Assembly (NCBI GenBank): GCA_025458735.1
Contig: JALORV010000227.1
Coordinates: forward strand, 1 to 5,320
Length of the DNA stretch: 5,320 bases
Reading direction: 5' to 3'
From: Burkholderiaceae bacterium
GTDB lineage: Bacteria > Pseudomonadota > Gammaproteobacteria > Burkholderiales > Burkholderiaceae
Position numbers and translations under genes: made by a program. The notes beneath the pieces are model-generated. The model was given only the letters and a program-made list of their open reading frames with translations, ran no database searches and was not told the DNA's origin. Each line of letters opens with the position of its first letter. Within the stretch, counting starts at the first letter, position 1. Shown piece by piece: positions 1 through 5,320 of this stretch.

Positions 1-2214
1 CAGGCCAGCGACGACAACCTGAAGTGGGCCATCGACTGGTCGGCCGACGCGATGGTCAACTCGTTCATCGCGAAGAAGGACCTCGACTCCGAGATGACGG
101 TCGTCCGCAACGAGTTCGAGATGGGAAAGAACAGCCCGTCGCGGCTGATGTTCGAGCGCAACCAGGCGCTGCTCTACGACTGGCATAACTACGGCAATTC
201 GACGATCGGAGCCCGTTCCGACATCGAGCAGGTCCGCATCGAGAACCTGCAGGCGTTTTATCGCACCTACTACCAGCCGGACAACGCCGTGCTGATCGTC
301 GCCGGCAACTTCGATGAAGCCAAGGTGATGCGCTGGATCGTCGGCGCGTTCGGCGCGATTCCGAAGCCGACGCGCGTGCTGCCGCCGCTGTGGACCGTGG
401 AACCGACCCACGACGGCGAGCGGCGCTTCACCATTCGCCGCCGTGGCGAGATCCAGATCGTGACGGTGGCCTATCGGCTGCCCAGTGCCCTGCATCCGGA
501 TCTGCTTGCCGCCGATTTCGCAGCCGATGTGCTCGGCGACACCCCGAACGGCCGGCTGCATGCGGCGCTGGTACAGACCGGCAAGGCGGCCCAGGTCTTC
601 GCCAGCACGATGGGGGCGCGCGATCCCGGCTTCGTGGTGTTCGGCGCGGCCGTCAAGAAGGGCGAGCCGCTCGAGCCGATCGAGAGGACGATGATCGAGG
701 TGATCGAGACCTCGTTCGTCAAGCAGCCGATTTCGGCCGCCGAGATGCAGCGCACGGTGCAGCAGAACCTCAATGCGGTCGAGCGCACGCTCGCGAACCC
801 CCAGTCCTTCGGAGTCCGGCTGTCCGAGTACGTGGCGCTGGGGGACTGGCGGCGCGCGGAGATTCCGGCCGCGCCGAGCGCGGCCGAGGTGCTGGCCGAC
901 TACCGGCCGGCCGCGGTCGCGGCGAGCGGCGAGGCCTTCGATCCGTCACAGGACAACATCGACCGGCGTACCCGCATCGTCACCATCGGCGAGCTGAAGA
1001 TCGCGCTGCTGCCGAAGAGAAACCGCGGCGAGACGGTCAACGTGCGCACCAATTTTCGCTGGGGCGACGTGGCTGCGCTGAGCGGCCGCGCGGTCGAGGG
1101 CGACCTGACGGCATCGATGCTCGCGCGCGGCACCGACCGCATGACGCGGCAGCAGATCGCCGACGAGATGACGCGCCTGCAGATGGCCGGTGGGCTGCTC
1201 GGCTTCCAGACAACGCGCAAGCATCTGCCGGAGGCGCTCGGCCTGCTGGCCGACGTGCTGCGCAATGCCAGCTTCCCGGCCAGCGAGTACGAGCAGCTGC
1301 AGCGCGAGTGGGTAACCGGCCTGTCGGCGCAGCTCGCCGACCCCGAGGCCCTGTCGCGCGACGCGATGAACGCGCATTTCAACACCTATCCGCCTGGCGA
1401 CCCGCGTCATTACCTGCCGCTGAAGCAGCGGATCGACGCGATCGGCAAGACGCCGTTGGCAGCGGTGAAGGGCTATCACGCGGACTTCTACGGTACGGCC
1501 CGCGGCGAGATCTCGATCGTTGGCGACTTCGACGAGCGGGCGATCGAGGCATTGCTGCGGGAGCGCTTTGCCGGCTGGGCGTCGAAGGCACCCTATGGCC
1601 GCGTCGAGCGCGAATACCGGGACGTGAAGCCGCAGCGCACCTTCATCGACACGCCCGACAAGGAGAACGCCGTTTTTCGCGCTCGGCTCGAGTTTCCGCT
1701 GCGCGACACCGACCCCGACGCGGCGGCGCTGGTGATCGCCGATGAAATCTTCGGTGGCGGCAGCGGCATGGCCAACCGCCTGATGGTGCGGCTGCGGCAG
1801 CAGGATGGATTGTCGTACTCGGTGGGATCGGGACTTTCGCTCGGTTCGCGCCAGGCGCTGGCGACCTTTGGCATCGGCGGCATCGCGGCGCCTCAGAACG
1901 TCGGCAAGGCCGAGCAGGCGCTGCGCGAGGAAATCGAGCGGGCGCGCCGCGACGGATTCACGGCAACCGAGGTGGAAGATGCCAAGAAAGGGCTGCTGCA
2001 GGCGCGCGAGCTGACCCGTGCGCAGGACGGCGCGATTGCCGGCGGCTGGGTGAGCTATCTGGATCTCGGACGGACCTTTGCGTTCTCGAAGGAGTTCGAG
2101 CAGCGCCTGCGGGCCGTCACGCCGGAGCAGGCGAGCGCGGCGTTCCGCAAGTACATTGATCCGGACCGCATGAGCTTCGTCATCGCCGGCGACGCGAAAA
2201 AGGGCGCGAAGTAG
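1..2214 (+). CDS. M16 family zinc metallopeptidase, two-lobed (5' end missing)
   Basis: The frame is open from base 1 and ends at TAG 2212-2214, giving 737 residues. Codons before the ATG at 52 (ASDDNLKWAIDWSAD) still read as M16 sequence, so that ATG is internal and the true start lies left of the window. The catalytic HxxEH motif and any signal peptide should be in the missing part. The Glu at 112-114, in the segment VVRNEFE, is the probable third zinc ligand of the HxxEH-(about 75)-E arrangement. The N-terminal lobe continues through YYQPDNAVLIVAGNFD (about 271-315). A second, inactive-type lobe fills the C-terminal half, with NFRWGD near 1050, FYGTARGEISIVGDFDE near 1490 and the conserved GLSY substrate-binding tyrosine at 1816-1818. 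Family members are usually periplasmic and degrade peptides or small proteins; that location cannot be checked here. The gene is intact within the window and overlaps the next gene by one base. Confidence 0.93.
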   Translation, partial: QASDDNLKWAIDWSADAMVNSFIAKKDLDSEMTVVRNEFEMGKNSPSRLMFERNQALLYDWHNYGNSTIGARSDIEQVRIENLQAFYRTYYQPDNAVLIVAGNFDEAKVMRWIVGAFGAIPKPTRVLPPLWTVEPTHDGERRFTIRRRGEIQIVTVAYRLPSALHPDLLAADFAADVLGDTPNGRLHAALVQTGKAAQVFASTMGARDPGFVVFGAAVKKGEPLEPIERTMIEVIETSFVKQPISAAEMQRTVQQNLNAVERTLANPQSFGVRLSEYVALGDWRRAEIPAAPSAAEVLADYRPAAVAASGEAFDPSQDNIDRRTRIVTIGELKIALLPKRNRGETVNVRTNFRWGDVAALSGRAVEGDLTASMLARGTDRMTRQQIADEMTRLQMAGGLLGFQTTRKHLPEALGLLADVLRNASFPASEYEQLQREWVTGLSAQLADPEALSRDAMNAHFNTYPPGDPRHYLPLKQRIDAIGKTPLAAVKGYHADFYGTARGEISIVGDFDERAIEALLRERFAGWASKAPYGRVEREYRDVKPQRTFIDTPDKENAVFRARLEFPLRDTDPDAAALVIADEIFGGGSGMANRLMVRLRQQDGLSYSVGSGLSLGSRQALATFGIGGIAAPQNVGKAEQALREEIERARRDGFTATEVEDAKKGLLQARELTRAQDGAIAGGWVSYLDLGRTFAFSKEFEQRLRAVTPEQASAAFRKYIDPDRMSFVIAGDAKKGAK

Positions 2215-2663
2215 TGTCGGTCGGCGATTTCCGGCACCGGGTGCCCCTGCGCGTGCGCTGGGCGGAAGTCGACCTGCAGGGCGTCGTGTTCAACGGGCAC
2301 TACCTGGCCTACTGCGATGTCTGCCTGACGGAATACTGGCGCGCCATCGGCATGACCTATCCGCAGGCCTTCGCCGAACTCGGCTCCGACCTGTACGTGC
2401 GCAAGGCGACGCTCGAGTACCACGCGCCGGCGCGCTACGACGACGAACTCGAGGTCTGCGCCCGCAGCGCGCGGCTCGGCAACAGCAGCCTGGTATTCGA
2501 AGTCGCGATCTTCCGGCGCGGCGAGACAGCGTCGCCGCTGATCAGTGGCGAGCTGGTCTACGTGAACGTCGATCCGGCGAGCCGAAGCCCGGCGCCGCTG
2601 CCGGCAGCCCTGCGCGAGCGCATCCGGGCCTTCGAGCGGGTCGCGCCGATCGAGCGCAGCTAG
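2214..2663 (+). CDS. YbgC/4HBT-family acyl-CoA thioesterase (hotdog fold)
   Basis: A 149-residue single hotdog domain, the usual length for the family. The segment RWAEVDLQGVVFNGHYLAY (residues 15-33) aligns with the active-site stretch of 4-hydroxybenzoyl-CoA thioesterase (GDCDPAGIVWYPNY). That places Asp20 at the catalytic aspartate, which starts the helix-capped active site. The middle (YHAPARYDDELEV) matches the usual 'y..Pa.yDd.l.v' pattern, and the C-terminal strand ELVYVNVD is typical. Such enzymes hydrolyse short-chain or aromatic acyl-CoA, or acyl-ACP in some YbgC proteins; the substrate cannot be read from sequence. The start is GTG, sharing a G with the upstream TAG (TAGTG). An AAGGG at 2200-2204 lies 9 bases before it and serves as a plausible ribosome binding site inside the peptidase gene. 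Translational coupling is likely. The usual Tol-Pal genes next to ybgC are not seen, so I do not assign the symbol. Confidence 0.88.
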   Translation: MSVGDFRHRVPLRVRWAEVDLQGVVFNGHYLAYCDVCLTEYWRAIGMTYPQAFAELGSDLYVRKATLEYHAPARYDDELEVCARSARLGNSSLVFEVAIFRRGETASPLISGELVYVNVDPASRSPAPLPAALRERIRAFERVAPIERS

Positions 2664-2665
2664 CC

Positions 2666-3082
2666 ATGCGCATCGAACTCGGCGACTGGGCGACGCTGCG
2701 GCCATGGGCCGAACCGATCCGTACGCGCGTCTTCGTGGACGAGCAGAAGGTGCCGGCAGAAATGGAACTCGACGAGTGGGATCCGCACTGCGTGCACGCG
2801 ATCGCCTTCGACGGGGAGGGCGCCGCGACTGGCACCGGCCGCCTGCTGCCGGACGGTCACATCGGCCGCATGGCGGTGCTGCCCGCGGCGCGAGGCGCCG
2901 GCGTCGGCAGTGCGCTGCTGACCGCCTTGATGGACGAGGCCCGCCGGCGCGGCCATCGGACGGTCGCGCTGAGCGCACAGACGCATGCGGTCGCCTTTTA
3001 CCAGCGGCATGGCTATGCGGTATGCAGCGGTGAATACCTCGATGCCGGCATCCCGCACGTCGACATGGAGCGGACCCTGTAG
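2666..3082 (+). CDS. GNAT family N-acetyltransferase (ElaA/YjcF-like)
   Basis: A 138-residue protein covering one complete GNAT domain. The N-terminus holds RTRVFVDEQKVP (residues 19-30) followed by E-x-D-x-x-D and a His (VHAIAF), the pattern of the ElaA/YjcF-type subgroup. The core strand IGRMAVLP (66-73) leads into the acetyl-CoA pyrophosphate-binding loop RGAGVG (76-81). ALSAQTHAVAFYQRHGY (101-117) is the motif B region, with the conserved FY. The ending GIPHVDMERTL matches the subgroup's 'GI.H..M' tail. The acceptor substrate is unknown. The ATG follows the thioesterase TAG by two bases, so it is probably the third gene of the same operon. No strong Shine-Dalgarno precedes it, which fits coupled translation. 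It ends at TAG 3080-3082, facing the convergent NRDE gene. Confidence 0.9.
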   Translation: MRIELGDWATLRPWAEPIRTRVFVDEQKVPAEMELDEWDPHCVHAIAFDGEGAATGTGRLLPDGHIGRMAVLPAARGAGVGSALLTALMDEARRRGHRTVALSAQTHAVAFYQRHGYAVCSGEYLDAGIPHVDMERTL

Positions 3083-3110
3083 CGGTCTCCGCCCCGATCC
3101 GCACCGTTAC
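3083..3110. other. Convergent intergenic gap, no clear terminator
   Basis: These 28 bases separate two genes that converge. The only structure I see is a 4-bp stem, GCGG/CCGC with a three-base loop at 3082-3092, without a T-run on either strand. This is too weak to call an intrinsic terminator, so the two transcripts probably run into each other or end by a factor-dependent route. Confidence 0.6.
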
Positions 3111-3944
3111 TCAGTTGGAGTCCGGTGCGGCCAGCCGCGCCGGTCGCGACGCGGTGTCGATCATGAACTCGAAGTGACGGTCGGCCCAGCGCGTGGGCTC
3201 GGCCGTGTCGAAACTGCGCTCGAAGAAAGTCACGAGTCCGTCGGCGCGCACGGTCACCACGGTGGTCGCGCGCGTGCCGTAACCGTTGGCGCGGATCTGC
3301 ACCGACGACAGCGCGCGCTCCCAGTCGAGCGGCACGCCGGTCGCCGGCAGTTCGCCTTCGCGCGCCGGTTCGCGGTCGGCCATGATGGCGAGCAGTTCGT
3401 CGACCTGCACGCGATTGGCGATCGAGCAGGCGAATTGCGCCACCGCACGCGTGACCTTCGGCCACGGCGTGTCGAGGAAGGCATTGGACAGCCCGTAGAC
3501 GCCGGGCGCCAGCGCCTGCACCGGCTGCTCGAGGCGGTTGCTGTAGTAGTGCAGCACGCCGGTCGAATCGCCATTGGCGGGCATGACGTCGCCGGCCAGC
3601 AGGTTGAAACCGTTGAAGGCCTGCGTGCGGTGCTCGTGTCTTTCCACCCAGCGGTCGATCCGTTCCGGCGCCTGCAGCGCCGCCAGCACCAGCGCACCGC
3701 GCGATGGCGCATGCGGATTGCGCTCGCTCGGGGCGCGCACGTTGGTCAGCGCCGCCACGCGGCCACGGCGCGTGATGCCGAACCAGGTGCCCCCGGCCTC
3801 CTCGTCCTGGCCGGCGAGCAGCGATACCGCCTGCCCCCACCATGCGGCCGGACGGGTGCGACGCGTGTAGAACTCGTCGCGATTGCCCGCCAGGATCAGC
3901 GGGTAATCCGGGTGGGCCTGCCAGGAAAAGACGATCAGGCACAT
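3111..3944 (-). CDS. NRDE family protein (TANGO2 homologue)
   Basis: A 277-residue protein starting at ATG 3944-3942 and ending at TGA 3113-3111. The start is fixed by the family signature: Cys directly after the initiator Met (MCLIVFSW), followed by LAGNRDEFYTR with the name-giving N-R-D-E at residues 21-24. An in-frame upstream extension to 4034 lacks similarity and lies in the preceding gene. Other family features are GGTWFGIT (51-58), AALTNVRAP (64-72), FNGFNLLAGD, a central YGLSNAFLDTPWPKV and the late YGTRATTVV strand. The fold is Ntn-hydrolase-like, with Cys2 as the candidate N-terminal nucleophile after Met removal. Eukaryotic TANGO2 relatives have been linked to haem trafficking; the bacterial role is not settled. 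The ATG lies 4 bases beyond the restored stop of the DUF4936-like gene, so it is the last gene of a three-gene unit. It appears intact although both upstream genes are broken. Confidence 0.92.
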   Translation of the reverse strand: MCLIVFSWQAHPDYPLILAGNRDEFYTRRTRPAAWWGQAVSLLAGQDEEAGGTWFGITRRGRVAALTNVRAPSERNPHAPSRGALVLAALQAPERIDRWVERHEHRTQAFNGFNLLAGDVMPANGDSTGVLHYYSNRLEQPVQALAPGVYGLSNAFLDTPWPKVTRAVAQFACSIANRVQVDELLAIMADREPAREGELPATGVPLDWERALSSVQIRANGYGTRATTVVTVRADGLVTFFERSFDTAEPTRWADRHFEFMIDTASRPARLAAPDSN

Positions 3945-3948
3945 GGCG

Positions 3949-4273
3949 TCACAGCGGACGGAAGCGTTCGACGCGACGCGCGGCGCGCAGTTCAGGCGGC
4001 AGCCCGCTCGCGGCGAGCGCCGCCGACATGGCACGATCCACGATCGAAACCCGCTGCGTCACGCACGTTCTCGTAGACCTCCATCCAGGTCGGCGTGGCT
4101 GCGCCGACGCGCTGTTCCAGTCGTGTCTCGACACCGCTGGCCGCCGCCAGCTGGCGCTGCATCGAGCGCACCGCGTCGAGCAACCCGATGGCCGGCGCCG
4201 GGTAGTAAACATACCAGTGCTCGACGCTCGCAGCGTCGGGCATCGGCGTCGGCGTGCCGGCGGCGCGGGTCAT
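3949..4273 (-). pseudogene. DUF4936-like small protein, frameshifted by a 7-bp duplication
   Basis: The first 78 residues run from ATG 4273-4271 and contain HWYVYYPAP (19-27) and TWMEVYENV (62-70), characteristic of the DUF4936 family of betaproteobacterial small proteins of unknown function. After DAAGFDR the frame goes wrong, giving 15 unrelated residues and a TGA at 3994-3992 (93 aa in all). The expected ending AMSAALAASGLPPELR then RRVERFRPL is present in another frame, down to TGA 3951-3949. Removing one copy of the tandem repeat at 4032-4045 joins the parts into a clean 105-residue protein of normal family length. The start overlaps the corrected ygfZ stop as ATGA. A second in-frame ATG at 4243 is an alternative start. 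The family call is from motif memory; the frame repair is seen directly. It is either a real null or altered allele, or an assembly error. Confidence 0.75.
4032..4045 (-). repeat. Perfect 7-bp tandem duplication (GATCGTG x2)
   Basis: Reading the minus strand, GATCGTG at 4045-4039 is followed immediately by GATCGTG at 4038-4032. The repeat does not extend on either side. Its 7-bp unit is not a multiple of three, and it lies exactly where the DUF4936-like frame breaks. This is the signature of a short slippage duplication or of a misassembled repeat. Confidence 0.95.
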
Positions 4274-5190
4274 GCGGTGGGGTCGAAACCTCGACCAGCA
4301 CGGCGACACCCCCACCCGGCGCGGCAGCCGACATCACGACCGTGCCAACGGGCTGCGCGTCGGAGGAGTGATAGACATCGCTGCCGGCCGCCGGCGGCTC
4401 TGCCGCGTCCGCGTGCGCGACCTGCATCCGGCGGCGCAGCTTGCCCAGATACTGGCTGCGTGCCACCACCTCCTGGCCCGGGTAGCAGCCCTTCCTGAAG
4501 TTGACCCCACCCAGCACCTCGAAGTTCAGCATCTGCGGCACGAACTTCTCCTGGGTGGCGGCAAACACCGTCGGCACCGCTGCCGCGGCCTCGCTCCACC
4601 ACCACGCACCGGCCGCCACCTGGGGCAGGCGGGCGATCGCCGCTGGCAGCGCACCCGGACGGGCCACCAGCATCGCGCGGGCCATCCCGGCCGGCAGCAG
4701 CCGTGCCGCCAGCAGGCCATCGTGGCGGGCCGCGCTCCAGGTCGCTGTCGGCACCGCGATGCCGGCCGCAATCAGTGCCTCGTCGCTGCCCGGGCCCAGC
4801 AGCGCCCAGCTCTCGACTTCGGCTGTTGCGTCGGTGAGCTTTGCCTTCGCACGCAGCACGAACATTGACAGCCGCTTCAGGACCGGCGCCAGGATCTCGC
4901 GCGGCAACTGCAGCAGGATGTCGTCGCCGTCACGCCACTGCTGGAAGGTGGCCAGCAGCCGCCCCTTCGGCGTGCAGTAGCCGGTGAGCTGCAGCGCCTC
5001 CCGTCCCCAGGCCGGACACGTCGTTCGTCAGCTGCGACTGCAGGAACGCGACGGCGTCGGCGCCGGTCGCGCGAATGCATCCAAGGTCGGACAGTCGAGC
5101 GATGACCGGTTCGCGGACGGCGCGGTCGAGATCGGCGCGTGGCGCATCGAAGGCGCCGAGGCCGGTGGCGGTTTCGAGCACGGTGTTCAT
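4270..5190 (-). pseudogene. ygfZ: YgfZ folate-binding Fe-S maintenance protein, frameshifted
   Basis: YgfZ is a GcvT-like, folate-binding protein that supports Fe-S enzymes such as MiaB. Its signature KGCYPGQE is at 4493-4470, preceded by KFVPQMLNFEVLGGVNFRKG and followed by VARSQYLGKLRRRM. The N-terminal part from ATG 5190 reads AFLQSQLTNDVSGLGT, then loses frame. The continuation EALQLTGYCTPKGRLLATF sits one frame away from 5000 on. Deleting one G in the GGG at 5002-5000 restores spacing that matches E. coli YgfZ. As given, the N-terminal frame stops at 4930 (86 aa). At the 3' end the frame runs past VAVLVEVST into an Arg-rich shadow to 4059. A one-base gain or two-base loss near 4274-4286 would instead end it at TGA 4272-4270, overlapping the next ATG. 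The usual 'LPLPY' C-terminal segment is absent in every frame, so about 25 residues seem to be missing. ATG 5190 is chosen by length; an upstream ATG at 5235 is possible. Confidence 0.85.
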
Positions 5191-5208
5191 GCGCAGGACG
5201 AGGCCGGG

Positions 5209-5235
5209 TTGATGGCGGTTAGTGGCGATTATCAT
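5209..5235 (+). promoter_or_regulatory. Possible divergent promoter for the right-edge gene
   Basis: The plus strand reads TATCAT at 5230-5235 (5 of 6 to TATAAT), on almost the same bases as the minus-strand -10. A TTGATG at 5209-5214 could be the -35, but the 15-base spacer is short. Transcription would begin near 5242, leaving a leader of about 22 bases before ATG 5265. Weak on its own; it gains some support from the divergent gene order. Confidence 0.25.
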
Positions 5236-5259
5236 AGGTGCCGATCGTCGCAATGTCTC
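5231..5259 (-). promoter_or_regulatory. Candidate sigma70 promoter for the ygfZ unit
   Basis: On the minus strand GAGACA (5259-5254, 4 of 6 to TTGACA) is followed after exactly 17 bases by TATGAT (5236-5231, 5 of 6 to TATAAT). Transcription would begin near 5224, leaving a leader of about 34 bases before ATG 5190. This start position argues for 5190 rather than 5235 as the ygfZ start. The match is by eye only. Confidence 0.45.
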
Positions 5260-5264
5260 ATGGA

Positions 5265-5320
5265 ATGACAAAACCAAGGCGCAGGCGGGCGCTGACCCTA
5301 GCCGCAGTGGTGGTGTTCGC
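5265..5320 (+). CDS. Start of divergent gene, candidate endolytic transglycosylase MltG (3' cut)
   Basis: From ATG 5265-5267 the frame stays open for 18 codons to the window edge. It reads MTKPRRRRALTLAAVVVF: a strongly basic stretch followed by a hydrophobic run, the shape of a signal anchor or signal peptide. An in-frame ATG at 5253 would add MSHG. In many beta- and gammaproteobacteria a gene divergent from or next to ygfZ is mltG (yceG), whose product has one N-terminal membrane segment and cuts peptidoglycan glycan strands. That identity is inferred from neighbourhood and N-terminal shape only; too little sequence is present for family recognition. Confidence 0.45.
   Translation, partial: MTKPRRRRALTLAAVVVF

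Noticed and set aside
390..1745. A 451-codon plus-strand frame nested inside the M16 gene
   Set aside because: Arg/Ala-rich shadow of the peptidase frame; the peptidase motifs lie in the other frame.
3082..3092. Small GCGG/CCGC hairpin after the GNAT stop
   Set aside because: A four-base stem without a T-run is expected by chance in this GC-rich DNA and is not a credible intrinsic terminator.
2055..3104. A 349-codon minus-strand open frame opposite the peptidase end, thioesterase and GNAT genes
   Set aside because: It runs across three well-supported genes, is Arg-rich and shows no family motif.
3945..4034. Upstream extension of the NRDE protein by 30 residues
   Set aside because: Family members begin with Met-Cys, and the extension overlaps the end of the DUF4936-like gene in another frame.
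2985..4076. A 363-codon plus-strand open frame opposite the NRDE gene
   Set aside because: Its residues are Arg/Ala/Gly/His-rich with no recognisable motif, and it lies antisense to a gene with clear NRDE signatures; typical of GC-rich DNA.
4059..4907. A stand-alone 282-residue YgfZ starting at a TTG near 4907
   Set aside because: The start falls in the middle of conserved YgfZ sequence (LLQLPREI), and the last 70 residues are an out-of-frame shadow of the DUF4936-like gene.
4930..5277. ygfZ start extended to 5277
   Set aside because: The added 29 residues have no YgfZ character, lack a strong start codon, and would lie upstream of the best candidate promoter.

Overview
The window is about 5.3 kb of GC-rich (roughly two-thirds GC), densely coding bacterial chromosome. 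A DUF4936-like gene, the ygfZ/NRDE pairing, and a divergent gene at the right edge that looks like an mltG start all suggest a betaproteobacterium. This assignment rests on family recognition and gene neighbourhood, not on a phylogenetic marker. There are no RNA genes, CRISPR arrays or mobile elements, and no gene-free stretch longer than about 75 bases.

Plus strand, 1-3082: a compact three-gene unit. It starts with the C-terminal three-quarters or so of a two-lobed M16 (pitrilysin-type) zinc peptidase, cut by the left edge. A hotdog-fold YbgC/4-hydroxybenzoyl-CoA thioesterase-family protein follows, its GTG start overlapping the peptidase stop by one base. A GNAT acetyltransferase comes next after two bases. 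The three are almost certainly co-transcribed. A 28-base convergent gap (3083-3110) follows, with no convincing terminator.

Minus strand, 5190 down to 3111: a second unit reads ygfZ (folate-binding, Fe-S cluster maintenance) -> DUF4936-like small protein -> NRDE/TANGO2-family protein. The reading frames nest tightly: an ATGA overlap for the first pair and a 4-base gap for the second. In the sequence as given, the first two genes are broken. ygfZ has one extra base near 5000-5002 and a second frame discrepancy near 4274-4286, where the usual YgfZ C-terminus is also absent. The DUF4936-like gene carries a perfect 7-bp tandem duplication at 4032-4045; removing one copy restores a full-length 105-residue protein. 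The NRDE gene and all the plus-strand genes are intact. The damage is either real decay of the operon front or clustered sequence error.

Right edge, 5191-5320: a short divergent intergenic region holds a nearly symmetric -10 element that could serve both directions. The first 18 codons of a plus-strand gene follow, with a basic and then hydrophobic N-terminus, a candidate mltG by neighbourhood.
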